Shown in pieces: positions 1 to 9,922 of a DNA stretch of 64,000 nt. How positions within the stretch are numbered: the stretch's first letter is position 1; each line of letters starts with the position of its first letter. Both the position numbers and the translations under genes were made by a program. The DNA comes from an uncultured Bacteroidales bacterium (GTDB lineage: Bacteria; Bacteroidota; Bacteroidia; Bacteroidales; UBA932): positions 1 to 64,000 of the forward strand of contig CALUPT010000011.1 of assembly GCA_944322715.1 (NCBI GenBank), in the 5' to 3' direction. Below the pieces are notes generated by a model. The model had not been told where the DNA came from, searched no databases, and saw only the letters and a list, made by a program, of their open reading frames with translations.

Positions 1-71
1 TCTCTGAAAAATAAATGTTTTTATTGCTTATTATCCGCACCCAAAAAGTTGCATTTATAAGTTGAACTCAA

Positions 72-507
72 GTGATGAATATGATATATGATTATTGCAA
101 GGACTTTCCTAATGCCGGCGCCTCATATTCAAAAAGTTTCAGAAAGACGGACCGTCCGGAAATGACAGACAGTGAACTGGAGCTTGCCAACAGGTATGAT
201 TACAATGACTGGGGTGAAATAAAGATATGGATACCTGAACTCGAAGATATCAAGATATGCAATGCAGTCAATGAGATCTGCGTATACGAAAACGGCTATT
301 CAGTAGCTGACATTTTGCGGATGAATTATTTCTGGTGCGAAGTAAAAGGTGTATACCAGCTCATCTCAGACCGGAACGGGGATCATACGAGGCTATGCGA
401 TAAAGACTGAGCTTGTCAGATATGGTGAAATCAAAAGAAAAATGAAACTGGCAGAAGCATTGAGCGTAATGGAGGACATGCAGAAGCAGCTCGTACTGAA
501 AATCTGA
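72..507 (+). pseudogene. Frameshifted hypothetical gene
   Basis: The first frame runs 72-410 (112 codons, MMNMIYDYCKDF...) and ends with an abrupt, unconvincing tail. Reading continues naturally in the next frame from about 382 to the stop at 505-507, giving ...RGYAIKTELVRYGEIKRKMK... and a charged amphipathic helix. The two parts look like one protein of about 145 residues broken by an indel between roughly 365 and 385. I do not recognise the family; the first part is rich in acidic and aromatic residues, with no signal peptide or membrane segment. It sits in an AT-rich stretch with other damaged genes. A sequencing error is the alternative explanation. Confidence 0.45.
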
Positions 508-603
508 AAATATACTGCAAGGTATCTCAGAAAAATCAGTATCTTGCAAATAATAACTCTGATATCCTATTGAAGTCAGATAAAAAACTAAATTTTCATA
601 ATC

Positions 604-1866
604 ATGTGTAATCGCAGCAAACATTCTCAAGAGATTTTCAACTCAGCACAGAAACTTGCTGTATTTAAGGCGTTTTCACCTTACAGACCACAGCAGGTTT
701 CCAAGACATTGTTGGAATATGCCGATTTCTCCGAGAAGAAGATCAGTTGGATAATCAGTGAATTATTCAAGTATAATGAACATGACAAATACCCTCTGCT
801 GCAATATTTTCTTAACCGCTATTTCCCGAAACTAGGTCTGACTGCAATCCATCCCAAGGTTATGACTGAATATTCCCAAATTGATGTATGTGTCATTGAT
901 GACAAGTATGTCATTATCTTTGAGAACAAAATAAAAGGAGCTACTTTCCAGCACAACCAGATGGCAAGATACATTCATTGGGCAGAAACATACAATAAAG
1001 GTAAAGAGATACTGATCGTAATATTCTCCGGGCCGAATACTAAAAATCCTGAGGGGAATATTTCAACCTGGCGCTTTCCCAAACAAGGTTTTGGGAGTTG
1101 CAAAATCAATAATATCCAATGTAAATGTGATATCCAGAATAAGAATGTCAATGAAAGCGTCTGTAAAGACTGTATCAGCTATGAAAAATATTATAATGAG
1201 AAGACTGAAGAATATAAGGGGCGGACTGTTCTGCTCAAAGAGGATTTTGCTGAATGGGTAAAGGCAGCTAATGGAATTATTCTTTCCAGAGAATACAGAA
1301 TGAAATCAATGATGGTGCAATTTGCTGATTACTTGGACTCGCTATTCAATACTGACACTAATGCTAAACTCTTCAATATGGAAATCCGTCAATATATAGA
1401 AAAGAATGTTTTAGAGGGCAAAACTGGTTTGGCTGGTTTGAATGACCTGTCGCAAAAAATCAATGAAGTCAATGAACTTTCAAAGGCTCTGACAGATATA
1501 AAAAAAGAGAGAATAAATGACTTTATTGAAAAACGTTACCATAGGATGAATCACTGCTATAGGAAGTATAAACCTAAAAATTGGTTGCCTGATAAGTATG
1601 AATGTGGTATCTACATCCCTTATAAAAGCATATTGTTATATGTACATATTTGCATCATTGAAGAGACATACGCACCTGCGTATGGTTTGTATGTAGAAGG
1701 AGCGACGGAAGAAGAAATCAATGAGATTAACAGTAAATTGCCAGAGGGTATGACATTAGCCTATTGGGACAAACAATCTCATGGGTGTCTGCAGATTTCT
1801 TCAGAGGAAAACGTGTATGAAGATTTTGAAAAACTTGCTTTTATTTTGATAACATTAGATATGTAA
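604..1866 (+). CDS. PD-(D/E)XK nuclease superfamily protein (PF14281-like)
   Basis: A 420-residue protein with a restriction-endonuclease-like core near residues 85-135: D94 in SQIDVCVIDD, then a strand carrying E107-N-K109 (IIFENKIKGA), then a helix with HNQMARY. This is the D...ExK signature of PF14281-type nucleases, known as stand-alone proteins or as parts of defence and mobile loci. The N-terminal 80 residues are helical; the C-terminal 250 residues are charged and unassigned. The frame is intact, unlike its neighbours. The region is AT-rich and lies between a frameshifted gene and a decayed metallophosphoesterase, suggesting acquisition by transfer. Nuclease activity and a defence role are inferences. 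Confidence 0.7.
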   Translation: MCNRSKHSQEIFNSAQKLAVFKAFSPYRPQQVSKTLLEYADFSEKKISWIISELFKYNEHDKYPLLQYFLNRYFPKLGLTAIHPKVMTEYSQIDVCVIDDKYVIIFENKIKGATFQHNQMARYIHWAETYNKGKEILIVIFSGPNTKNPEGNISTWRFPKQGFGSCKINNIQCKCDIQNKNVNESVCKDCISYEKYYNEKTEEYKGRTVLLKEDFAEWVKAANGIILSREYRMKSMMVQFADYLDSLFNTDTNAKLFNMEIRQYIEKNVLEGKTGLAGLNDLSQKINEVNELSKALTDIKKERINDFIEKRYHRMNHCYRKYKPKNWLPDKYECGIYIPYKSILLYVHICIIEETYAPAYGLYVEGATEEEINEINSKLPEGMTLAYWDKQSHGCLQISSEENVYEDFEKLAFILITLDM

Positions 1867-1907
1867 TACTGGTTTTATTGCCGTTCCAGCCTCTGGGCAC
1901 ATGCCCA

Positions 1908-2322
1908 TCAAAGTTCGATAAGGTTCGGAGTATTGAAATCGTTGTATCCTGAGTTCTTTACGGCTCCGTTGGAGAAAGTGGTCCCTCCTATTGTAAAGAT
2001 GCCTTCTGTTTGTGCATGTGTCCGAAAAGCTGGAATTTCGGTCTTATGGAAGTCTCTCTGGTCAGCAGTTCCTCGAAGCCGTAGTTGATATCGTCGTCAA
2101 AATCGAGGATGCCGTAAGGTGGGGTATAGGTAATGAGAACATCCATATCATCCGTAATGCTCTCATAGTTTTTTGACTGCCGGTCAGAAATGCAATCGCG
2201 TATGGACATCTCCCGAGTGGACAATGATGTCTGCCTCGGGCAATTCCCGATACTGTTCCAAAAAGTGTGTCTGTGATAGGGGGAATAAAAAAGTCTACAG
2301 ATTTTTAAGATTTGTATCACTA
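1908..2322 (-). pseudogene. Decayed metallophosphoesterase gene
   Basis: Three pieces of one calcineurin-like phosphoesterase are present in different frames on the minus strand. Upstream, about 2300-2215 encodes ...FLEQYRELPEADIIVHSGDV, the second metal motif. In another frame, about 2200-1990 encodes MDVLITYTPPYGILDFDDD and FGHMHKQ, the C-terminal metal ligands. After a second frameshift near 1995, FTIGGTTFSNGAVKNSGYND... runs to the TGA at 1908-1910. The central part with the GNHD motif is missing, so there is an internal deletion as well as two frameshifts. The 5' end abuts the insertion sequence at 2316. Clearly non-functional. Confidence 0.75.
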
Positions 2323-3631
2323 CTGTCCCGTTTAAACTAACACATACTGAATAAGTTAGAATATTCATCAGTTAAAACGGAATTTTGATTTTTGTTAAAT
2401 AATTGATTTATAGGCACTTTTTCAAATAGCACAAAGCCTAACGTTTGAGAAATAGTATATAATGATTGCTCCAGTCCAAACTTTTTCTTGGCAAAAGCCA
2501 GAATCAGGAATGAGCAGACAGCAATCCAAATTTGGGTATAGACGGCATTCTCCGAGGTGCCATAGAATGACTTGATATGAAGATGTTGCTTTATCCATTT
2601 GAAGAACATTTCGACATTCCAGCGCTCTCTGTAGAGTTCTGCGATTGTCAGGGCTTCGTATCCCAAAAGGTTGGTAAGGAAGCGGTAGACCTTACCGGTA
2701 GTGAAGTCCTCATATGTGACCATTCTGAGAGTCTCGGAATAGCACTTGGACGGCTTGACTCCTGTAAGCTTGATGATCTCATCGCTGACTATACCGGCTT
2801 CGGGGTCACATCCTCTGGACTCAACAACTTCGTACAGCATATTGTCTTTTGCCCTTGTCACGAAGAACGCTCCGTTCTTGTGGATGTGGTTGAAGAGTCT
2901 GAAGAAATCAATATAACCTTTGTCCAAAAGATAGATGGCTCCCATCTCGACACAGAGACTGTCCAGAGCCTTGACATCGTGCACAGAGGCATCTGTAAGG
3001 TGGATATAGACCGGAAGATTCCCCCTGAGATCAAGGAGCGTATGCATCTTGACACCTGCCTTAGTCGTTCGGAATCTGGCCCACGGACAGAGCTTCAGAC
3101 AGAGACTTATGGTGCTGCTGTCAAAGGCATAGACCATATTGTCTATACCGAGCCTGAATGGATCTTCAACATACAGAGGACGGACTCTCTTGATAAGAGC
3201 CTGTCCAAAGTCACGGTAGATACGCCAGTCCCTCTGTTCATTTGCTTTGGCAAGAGTGTTTCTTGGAACGGCGTAACTGATACCGCTATGATACAATTTA
3301 TGCTCGACTGCAATGAGGCTGGCCTCAATGTCGCGAAGACTGTTCTTCGAAGCATATTGCGCAAGGCACATCACGAGAAACTGATCGTAGCAGGAAAGGT
3401 TCCTGGAACGATAATCCCCCTTGTATCTGGCGACACATGTATTGAAGTCTCTGCGAGGTATGAGCGACATAAGTTGAGCAAATACGGTTTTTCCTGTGAA
3501 CATAGGCTGACAGATAAAATGGTCAGTCCCAAAGTTACGGCTCAAGTCGTGCACAAGAAAAAACCTTTGTAATTAACTAAAAATAAAACAATTATAAACT
3601 TTTAACAGTCCCTTAACGGGACACTAGTGAT
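2316..3631 (-). mobile_element. IS4-type insertion sequence
   Basis: An element of about 1.3 kb holding one transposase gene. Its ends are imperfect inverted repeats of about 19 bases: atcactactgtcccgttta at the left (2316-2334) matches the reverse complement of 3613-3631 with few mismatches, sharing the block tgtcccgtt. No convincing target-site duplication is visible. One side abuts the decayed phosphoesterase and the other cuts into a YhcG/DUF1016 gene. The two flanks are not halves of one gene, so a deletion or rearrangement accompanied or followed insertion. Confidence 0.75.
2337..3554 (-). CDS. IS4 family transposase
   Basis: A 405-residue DDE transposase with a DUF4372-like N-terminal domain (about 1-100) and a DDE_Tnp_1 core. 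Catalytic residues are visible: D145 in VYAFDSSTIS, D211 in LLDKGYIDF, and E315 within the Y-(2)-R-(3)-E-(6)-K signature (Y308, R311, E315, K322 in YRERWNVEMFFKWIK). The length and all motifs are intact, so it could be active. The stop lies 21 bases inside the left inverted repeat and the start 77 bases inside the right one. A long open frame on the opposite strand (2577-3572) is a shadow. Confidence 0.92.
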   Translation of the reverse strand: MHDLSRNFGTDHFICQPMFTGKTVFAQLMSLIPRRDFNTCVARYKGDYRSRNLSCYDQFLVMCLAQYASKNSLRDIEASLIAVEHKLYHSGISYAVPRNTLAKANEQRDWRIYRDFGQALIKRVRPLYVEDPFRLGIDNMVYAFDSSTISLCLKLCPWARFRTTKAGVKMHTLLDLRGNLPVYIHLTDASVHDVKALDSLCVEMGAIYLLDKGYIDFFRLFNHIHKNGAFFVTRAKDNMLYEVVESRGCDPEAGIVSDEIIKLTGVKPSKCYSETLRMVTYEDFTTGKVYRFLTNLLGYEALTIAELYRERWNVEMFFKWIKQHLHIKSFYGTSENAVYTQIWIAVCSFLILAFAKKKFGLEQSLYTISQTLGFVLFEKVPINQLFNKNQNSVLTDEYSNLFSMC

Positions 3632-4285
3632 AAAATCCAAAAGATATTCATCTTTGAACATTCCGATGGCTTTCAATGACTCTCGGGCATCAGGTATCTT
3701 CTGTGTGAAATTGTTTGCAATCTCTCCTTGATGACTAAACAAATCATCTTCAATTCTTGCTGCCAGTACCTCTTTGCTCCATTTGCTTATATAAGCTTGA
3801 CGAATGTAGAACAGACGCTCGGCAAGAGATTTGGTCTTACGGACAATGATCATGTGGTGCGTAAATCCCAAACCCAAGAATGATGCAGCGTCAAAACTCT
3901 CTTTTTGAGTGTTTTCTGAAGGAATCAACAGCCGGGTGTCTATTTCGCTAAGTCCAGTTAGCGATTTGTTATCTTCAATTCCGCTAACCGCAGTTAGCGA
4001 TTTCAAATCATTGCACCATGTTTCATAGAATTGACGCATAAATTTGATATTCGCAGCAGAGAATCCACGAAGTCCCGGCAGGTCTTTCTGTAATTGCTTG
4101 CTGATGGTTTCAATTGCACCTTTGCCCCAATAACCATTACGAGAGTTTTCTGAGACATATTTGCCAATACCATAATAAAGAGATAATTGCGCTTTATTGA
4201 CAATGGAAGCAGCTTGATACTGACTTTGCAATATCGCCTCTTTGATAACCCTTACAGCTTCGTTGTAAATTTGTACTCCACTCAT
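3602..4285 (-). pseudogene. YhcG/DUF1016 nuclease gene truncated at the insertion sequence
   Basis: The protein begins MSGVQIYNEAVRVIKEAI (an ATG at 4306 is also in frame) and follows the N-terminal DUF1016 domain: GKYVSENSR, GYWGKGAIE, the DLPGLRGFSAANIKFMRQFYE block and FTHHMIIV. Family members run to about 350 residues and end in a PD-(D/E)XK nuclease domain. This copy ends after about 220 residues at ...FKDEYLLDFI, followed by a few codons read from the insertion-sequence end. The nuclease half is absent and is not found on the far side of the element, so the product should lack nuclease activity. Confidence 0.75.
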
Positions 4286-4342
4286 ATCTCTTTGAATTTC
4301 CAGCAAAGGTAAGGAAATAATGCCAATCAGGTAATGCTGTGT

Positions 4343-5611
4343 TCAGAGACTTTCCATGTCGACGCTGAACTGCTCTCCGTTGGAAACACGGTATTTGGCC
4401 GATACCTTGCCGTCCCGGGAGATTGTCACGTACAGTTTTTCTCCCGTGCGTCGGACTTTTATGTCGAACGGCTGTTCCGAGCATGCATGGATTCCGCGCA
4501 GTTCCATCCTGTCCCATCCGTCCGGCAGCTGAGGCCGTAATGTGAATGAACTGAAACCGGTAGGCCTGAACCCGAACATTCCTTCCGTGAATACCCTGCA
4601 GTACAGTGCACTCTCGGTCGAAAGATGTCTCTGGTTGCCTTCAGGCCAGGCTTCCACGGCATACGGGACGTGTTCTCCCAGGAGTCTGTGTCCGGAATAT
4701 TCCAGAAGGTGGGACGTAGCCTTTTCCCTGTAGCCTGAAGCGTATATCCCTCTGAGCGCATACAGCGTCGCCCTGTCCCAGAAAACATCCGTACCTTCTT
4801 CCGTATATACTCCGTTTTCCGACCACAAGGCAGGGGAGAGCAGAGCAGAGACAGTCCCTTCCTTTCTGTCGAATATGTCCATGACAAGCGGAATGCATAT
4901 CCATGAGCGCAGAAGGTCGTTGCCTTCATAATAGCGGTATGTCTCGAATCCTTTCATGTCGCATCCGAAGTGCCTTTCGATGTTCTTTCTCAGGGTTGCG
5001 GCCTGTTCCCGGTATGATTCGGCCCTTGCAGCGGAATCCTCTTTGCCGGGACCGCCTTTTTTCCTGTACTCCCTGTCCATTTCTTCCTCAAGCCATGCTG
5101 CGGAAAGAAGTGCATCATAGTAGAGCGAAGAAGTACACAGATTTGCATCTCCGGCAGGGAACCTGAGCTCCAGTTCGTCCGCGGTGGATCTTACTACACC
5201 GTTTCCGTCCAGGTTCCGCCTGCAGTATTCGAGAGACCATGAGATGAGCGGATACAGTGTTTCAGCTATCCGGATTTCCACCTGAGGATTCTTGAGCCCC
5301 TGTACCGATGCGCTGAAAGATACGGATTCTCCCGGCATCAGACGGTAGGACCTGTCCGTGCTCTCCAGGGTCGCCGCTATAAGTCTGTAGCTCCCTTCGG
5401 TGCCCTGTTCCGGAGCCGTCACCGTTTCGTTGCGGACAGCCGGGATTTCTATCAATACCGGAGACACACCGGCATTGGTCAGGGTATATTTCTCGCATAC
5501 GGCGGGACGGGTAGGCGACGGAAAATATATCCTTTCCAGCATAATGCTTCTGTCCCCCTCCGTGAATGTGCTCGATACGGTCAGCGTACCGTCAAGGCGT
5601 ATCCACTCCAC
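4343..5611 (-). pseudogene. 5'-truncated six-hairpin glycosidase
   Basis: The product is a beta-sandwich segment (about 1-120) followed by an (alpha/alpha) barrel, ending in FRPTGFSSFTLRPQLPDGWDRMELRG, a typical C-terminal passage of Bacteroidota six-hairpin glycosidases. The only usable start is a GTG at 5609-5611, inside what looks like a mid-protein passage (WIRLDGTLTVSSTFTEGDRS), with no signal peptide. The frame stays open upstream to the stop of the next gene, which is in the same frame. I infer that the N-terminal half was lost in the rearrangement that also cut the upstream gene. The exact GH family and substrate cannot be assigned. Confidence 0.6.
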
Positions 5612-5613
5612 GC

Positions 5614-5658
5614 AGAGGCAGGATGCGGGGAGTCCACTTCCACATCCTGCCTCTGCTG
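5614..5658. repeat. Perfect 14-bp inverted repeat at a gene junction
   Basis: gcagaggcaggatg and its exact reverse complement catcctgcctctgc flank a loop of about 16 bases. The palindrome lies between the stop of the truncated DUF6377 gene (5666-5668) and the GTG of the truncated glycosidase (5609-5611), which share one frame. There is no T-run on either side, so it is not a standard intrinsic terminator. It may mark the breakpoint that joined two partial genes. Confidence 0.6.
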
Positions 5659-5665
5659 CAGAACG

Positions 5666-6868
5666 TTAAAGAGTAGAAGGGTCGAAAACAGGGTAGCTGT
5701 ATCCTTTTATGATCCCTTTGGCATTGTCGGATACGGTCCATCTCCAGTATTCGAAAAGGTCGCTCAGGTCGTATTCGGCGGCTATGGTCCGGTTGTGCGC
5801 CTCAATGATCACCGATACGGCAAAAACAAGCAAGACTGCCAATATGCAGGTCCCCGCGAGCAGATAGATCAGCTGTCTGTGTTTTTTCTGCATCAGTGTG
5901 TCATACGAAGCAGAGATTATCGGGAGTATGTTGTTTATCGAAGTTATGTTCAGTCTGGACTTTGCAACCATGGCATCCTGTATGGCCCTGCTTATGTATC
6001 TGTATGCCCTTTTGATCTCTCCATCGACATAAAGCCTGGCCGCCAGTTCATGCAGGGACCTGTAATCATTTACCGGAGCCATCAGGTCGTTGCATGCGCT
6101 GCGTATATAGTACAGCAGTTCATTCTCCCTGTCACCGATGGCCTTGTAGATGCGGGCCGCTATGTAGCAAAGCATGGCCTTGTTGTGGCAGTCCGTGTCA
6201 GGGGACTGTATCCTTGCCTTGATCGCAGGGAGCATGTTTTCCCCTGTCCCGCTCTCTCTGGCCATTTCAGACAGGACGAACAGCCGTGCAATATCGTCCT
6301 GTGGAAGGTATTCGAGTCTCGAGGCCCTGTATCTGTTCTTTGTGTTCCAGTACTTCACTTTCAACTCGGGGTCATCCGTCGTGGAGCTGAGGTCTTCATA
6401 GAGGGACTGGCATACATGGAAATATTCGACCATAAGCGTACTGTCCATCCCGGCCGTATCCAGTGTGTCCAGTATATGGAGAGACTCTGCATACATTCCG
6501 GACAGGACGTATCTCTCCGCAAGGTCGAGTATGGCATCTGTCTTTATCCGGTACGAATCTGTCCTTTGGGCTATCGCCAGCTTTTTCTTGACATACGTCA
6601 TGGCTGAATCCGCATCGTACTGGTAGTATTCCCTGTAGATCCCGTCATAGATTCCGTATCTGTATTCGTCGGTGCTGTCCGGCCGCAGGGCAGACCGCAT
6701 GTCCGAGATTTTCCGCATTTTCTCGTCCTTGTACCTGCTGCTGTCATCCACTATCCTGTCCAGGACTTTCAGTTCATTTTCTATTTCAGCAGGATATGAA
6801 GGCTTATGCGTACAGGCTGTCAGTGCCATGACAATCGTAAACAGTGTGCCGCAGATCAGTGTGTTCAT
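5666..6868 (-). CDS. DUF6377-like regulator, probably 3'-truncated
   Basis: Starting at the ATG 6868 gives 400 residues with a lipoprotein-like signal (MNTLICGTLFTIVMALTACT), a helical TPR-like domain (about 30-315, starting ELKVLDRIVDDSSRYKDEK) and one membrane helix (LIYLLAGTCILAVLLVFAVSVII). DUF6377 proteins of Bacteroidota usually continue after this helix with a coiled coil and a C-terminal region, about 540 residues in all. Here the helix is followed by only about 45 residues with a different character (DLSDLFEYWRWTVSDNAKG...), then a stop. I infer truncation and fusion to foreign coding sequence. A promoter lies at 6906-6937. Confidence 0.6.
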   Translation of the reverse strand: MNTLICGTLFTIVMALTACTHKPSYPAEIENELKVLDRIVDDSSRYKDEKMRKISDMRSALRPDSTDEYRYGIYDGIYREYYQYDADSAMTYVKKKLAIAQRTDSYRIKTDAILDLAERYVLSGMYAESLHILDTLDTAGMDSTLMVEYFHVCQSLYEDLSSTTDDPELKVKYWNTKNRYRASRLEYLPQDDIARLFVLSEMARESGTGENMLPAIKARIQSPDTDCHNKAMLCYIAARIYKAIGDRENELLYYIRSACNDLMAPVNDYRSLHELAARLYVDGEIKRAYRYISRAIQDAMVAKSRLNITSINNILPIISASYDTLMQKKHRQLIYLLAGTCILAVLLVFAVSVIIEAHNRTIAAEYDLSDLFEYWRWTVSDNAKGIIKGYSYPVFDPSTL

Positions 6869-6905
6869 GGTTACCCCTGTGTCGTTCCTTTTCTTCTTTG
6901 CAGCG

Positions 6906-6937
6906 CAAATATATGAAGAATCCGAGAGCGGAACAAA
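6906..6937 (-). promoter_or_regulatory. Bacteroidota promoter of the DUF6377-like gene
   Basis: On the minus strand TTTG (6934-6937) is followed by 20 bases and TATATTTG (6906-6913), an exact match to the TTTG / TAnnTTTG promoter. The start codon is 38 bases downstream. Confidence 0.75.
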
Positions 6938-6977
6938 TTGATTTGTCATGACAAGGCACAGGCAATGGCCGCGGACC

Positions 6978-7019
6978 AAAAAAGGAGCCGGCCTCAAAAT
7001 TGCTTTTGGGCCGGCTCCT
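6978..7019 (-). terminator. Terminator of pnp
   Basis: Arms of 11 perfect base pairs (aggagccggcc at 6983-6993, ggccggctcct at 7009-7019) are followed on the minus strand by a run of six T. It lies 24 bases after the pnp stop. Confidence 0.9.
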
Positions 7020-7042
7020 GTTGTCATCGTATTTTACCGTTC

Positions 7043-9394
7043 CTAAAACATTTCAGGATCGTTGCTGCCGTTGTCTGCCGGTTCGCTGTAATCGGAGCGG
7101 CTGTTGTTGTGCCCGCCTTTAGGTCCCCTTTCAGGACGCTGTCCGCGAGGGCCTCTGCCGTTTCCTGCAGGACGGTCCCCGTTACGGCGGTCGTTGCCGT
7201 TACGGCGCGGACCTCTGTCTCCGGCTGCCGGACGAGGCCTGCGTTCAGGCTCGACATAACCTTCAGGCTTCTCGATGAGCGCCTTGCGGGACAGTCTCAT
7301 CTTGTTTGTCTTAGGGTCGATTTCAAGCAGTTTGACATCCACTTCGTCCCCGACGCTGAGCACATCCTCTACCTTGTCCGTCTTGCCCCAGTCTATCTCT
7401 GAGATGTGGAGAAGTCCTTCCTTGCCCGGAAGAATCTCGACGAACGCTCCGAACTCAAGGATGGATACCACCTTGCCGTGGTATACCTGGCCGACTTCCG
7501 GTACTGCGCAGATGCCCTTGATCCAGTCGAGAGCCTTGTCCATGGCTTCCTTGTTCTCTCCGAAGATGTCCACGACACCCTCGCTGATCCCGTTGGTCTG
7601 CTCCTCGGTGATGGTAATGGTGGTGCCGGTCTCCTTCTGTATCTTCTGGATGACCTCTCCGCCTTTTCCGATGATCGCACCGATGAACTCTCCAGGAACG
7701 CGGAGCTGGATGATCCGAGGCACGAACGGCTTGTAGTCAGCACGAGGCTCGCTGATGGTCTTCATCATTTCGCCCATTATGTGCATCCTTCCCTGGCGTG
7801 CCTGTTCGAGGGCTTTTTCCAGCACATCGTATGAAAGCCCGTCTACCTTGATGTCCATCTGTGTGGCGGTGATGCCGTCCTTCGTACCGGTCACCTTGAA
7901 GTCCATGTCTCCGAGGTGGTCCTCATCCCCGAGGATGTCGGTAAGGATGGCATAGCGGCCGTTAGGGTTTTCCTTGTCGGTGATAAGCCCCATGGCAACA
8001 CCTGCAACAGGCTTCTTTATCTTGACTCCGGCATCCATCAGCGCAAGGCATCCGGCGCAGACAGTAGCCATTGATGATGAACCGTTGGACTCGAGGATAT
8101 CGGATACTACGCGTACTGCATACGGATTTTCCGGTGCAAGAGGCACCATAGGCTTGAGGGCTCTCCATGCCAGATTGCCGTGACCGATCTCGCGGCGTCC
8201 TACTCCTCTCTGGGCCTTGGCTTCGCCCGTGGAGAACGGAGGGAAGTTGTAATGGAGTACGAACTGGTCCGTTCCCTGGATGAGAACCTCGTCCCTCTCC
8301 TTCATGTCGAGCTTCGTCCCCAAGGTCACTGTTGAGAGCGACTGTGTCTCTCCTCTGGTGAAGATTGCGGAACCGTGTGCGCATGGCAGGTAGCCTACTT
8401 CGCACCAGATAGGACGCACTTCGTTGCATTTGCGTCCGTCCAGACGGATTCCTTCATCCAGAATAAGGTTTCTCATGGCACGTTTCTCGACAGCGTGGTA
8501 GTATCTCTCCACCATCATCGTCTTGGCCTCGCGCTCCTCTTCCGGTATTGTCTGGTAGAACTCCTCCTTGAGGGCATCGAACGCATCCGACCTCTCGTGC
8601 TTTGCGCTGCCGCTCTTCGCTATGGCATAGCATCTGTCGTAGCAGAATTTCTCTACTGCAGCGCGGAGCTCTTCGTCATTTTCCTCGTGGCAGTATGTCC
8701 TCTTGACGGTCTTCCCTGCCTCTTCCATCAGTTCCATCTGCACCTTGCAGTGCTTTTTGATCTCTTCGTGGGCGAACTTGATGGCTTCAAGCATTTCCGC
8801 TTCGCTTACCTCCTTCATTTCACCCTCGACCATCATGATGTTGTCGTATGTGGCGGCAACCATAAGGTCGATGTCGGCATCCGCCATCTCGCTGAAATTC
8901 GGGTCTATCTTCAACTGTCCGTTGATTCTTGCGACTCGGACTTCCGAGATAGGTCCCTCGAACGGGATGTCGCTTACCGCAAGTGCGGATGATGCTGCAA
9001 GTCCTGCAAGCGCATCCGGCTGTATGTCCTTCTCTGCCGAGATAAGGTTTACGGTTACATATACCTCTGCGTGGAAATCCTCCGGGAACAGCGGCCTGAG
9101 CGCCCTGTCCACCAGTCTTGCGATAAGGATTTCATAGTCAGAAGCCTTTCCTTCCCTCTTCATGAATCCGCCCGGGAATCTTCCCGCAGATGCGAATTTT
9201 TCCTTGTAGTCCACCTGCAAAGGCATGAAATCGACATCCTCTTTCGCATCCTTTGCGCAGGTTACGGCCGCGAGAAGCATTGTGCCTCCCATTTTGACCA
9301 CTACGGCCCCGTCCGCCTGTTTTGCAAGCTTCCCGGTCTCAATCTCTATTACCCTTCCGTCGGATAATTCAATCTTCTTGTTGATAATGTTCAT
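7043..9394 (-). CDS. pnp: Polyribonucleotide nucleotidyltransferase (PNPase)
   Basis: A 783-residue protein that phosphorolytically degrades RNA 3'-5'. Two RNase PH domains are clear: the first begins [20 protein letters not shown] with [16 protein letters not shown], the second contains [15 protein letters not shown] domain ([19 protein letters not shown]) and an S1 domain ([20 protein letters not shown]) follow. The tail of about 70 residues is rich in Arg, Gly and Asn ([12 protein letters not shown]), as in many Bacteroidota PNPases, and could contact RNA or partners. It lies 220 bases downstream of rpsO, the classical rpsO-pnp arrangement. The intervening spacer has the rpsO terminator and a further hairpin near 9484-9528. 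Confidence 0.97.
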   Translation of the reverse strand: MNIINKKIELSDGRVIEIETGKLAKQADGAVVVKMGGTMLLAAVTCAKDAKEDVDFMPLQVDYKEKFASAGRFPGGFMKREGKASDYEILIARLVDRALRPLFPEDFHAEVYVTVNLISAEKDIQPDALAGLAASSALAVSDIPFEGPISEVRVARINGQLKIDPNFSEMADADIDLMVAATYDNIMMVEGEMKEVSEAEMLEAIKFAHEEIKKHCKVQMELMEEAGKTVKRTYCHEENDEELRAAVEKFCYDRCYAIAKSGSAKHERSDAFDALKEEFYQTIPEEEREAKTMMVERYYHAVEKRAMRNLILDEGIRLDGRKCNEVRPIWCEVGYLPCAHGSAIFTRGETQSLSTVTLGTKLDMKERDEVLIQGTDQFVLHYNFPPFSTGEAKAQRGVGRREIGHGNLAWRALKPMVPLAPENPYAVRVVSDILESNGSSSMATVCAGCLALMDAGVKIKKPVAGVAMGLITDKENPNGRYAILTDILGDEDHLGDMDFKVTGTKDGITATQMDIKVDGLSYDVLEKALEQARQGRMHIMGEMMKTISEPRADYKPFVPRIIQLRVPGEFIGAIIGKGGEVIQKIQKETGTTITITEEQTNGISEGVVDIFGENKEAMDKALDWIKGICAVPEVGQVYHGKVVSILEFGAFVEILPGKEGLLHISEIDWGKTDKVEDVLSVGDEVDVKLLEIDPKTNKMRLSRKALIEKPEGYVEPERRPRPAAGDRGPRRNGNDRRNGDRPAGNGRGPRGQRPERGPKGGHNNSRSDYSEPADNGSNDPEMF

Positions 9395-9561
9395 TATACT
9401 TTTTTCAGCCTGCCTCCCCCTATGGGAGTTGATTAATAATTTCTGCTGCGTACATTGTATCTGTTCGTCCTAATATCGTGAGTCTCGGAGCCCGCCGCAG
9501 GCTGATGGTTTGTTAGCGGCTCCGGAAGATCGTCCAATGTTGTAGGTATTGGATTTTCAAT

Positions 9562-9591
9562 AAAAATGGGGAGCTCAGCAGGGAGCACCCC
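9562..9591 (-). terminator. Terminator after rpsO
   Basis: Arms ggggagctc (9568-9576) and gagcacccc (9583-9591) pair with one mismatch; on the minus strand the stem is followed by ATTTTTA. It separates rpsO from pnp. No good promoter match for pnp was seen in 9395-9560, so read-through may feed pnp. Confidence 0.75.
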
Positions 9592-9614
9592 ATTCAGTCA
9601 AGGCAATATTTTCC

Positions 9615-9890
9615 TTATCGGCGGAGACCGAGCTCCTTCACGATTGTCCTGTATCTCTCGATGTCGATTCTCTTGAGGTAATCAAGAAGACGGCGCCTCT
9701 TGCCTACGAGCTTCAGAAGGGAAAGACGGGTGGAATAGTCTTTCTTGTGAATCTTCATGTGCTCTGTAAGGTGAGCGATACGGTAGGAAAATAATGCGAT
9801 CTGGCTCTCTGGAGAGCCGGTGTCAGTATTAGACTTTCCGTACTTCGCGAAAATCTCCTGCTTTTTGTCGGCCTGTAAATATTCAGCCAT
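9615..9890 (-). CDS. rpsO: 30S ribosomal protein S15
   Basis: A 91-residue protein of usual length that binds the central domain of 16S rRNA. Diagnostic blocks are [31 protein letters not shown] and [21 protein letters not shown]. It has its own promoter at 9967-9997 and a strongly structured leader at 9923-9966. S15 is known to repress its own translation by binding leader RNA in several phyla, so the leader is a plausible autoregulatory site. Confidence 0.97.
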   Translation of the reverse strand: MAEYLQADKKQEIFAKYGKSNTDTGSPESQIALFSYRIAHLTEHMKIHKKDYSTRLSLLKLVGKRRRLLDYLKRIDIERYRTIVKELGLRR

Positions 9891-9922
9891 GTCACAAGAT
9901 TTTAGAGGTTAATAAAATTTAA

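Noticed and set aside
508..603. Hairpin gcaaggta/tatcttgc downstream of the frameshifted gene
   Set aside because: Eight pairs with one G-T and no T-tract; too weak to call a terminator.
2577..3572. 331-codon frame on the plus strand
   Set aside because: Lies entirely antisense to the IS4 transposase, which has all DDE motifs; the plus-strand protein has no family features.
2316..3631. Target-site duplication of the insertion sequence
   Set aside because: Flanking bases (gatttgt and aaaatcc) do not match, so no duplication can be supported.
5614..5658. Terminator at the inverted repeat
   Set aside because: Stem is strong but no T-run follows on either strand.
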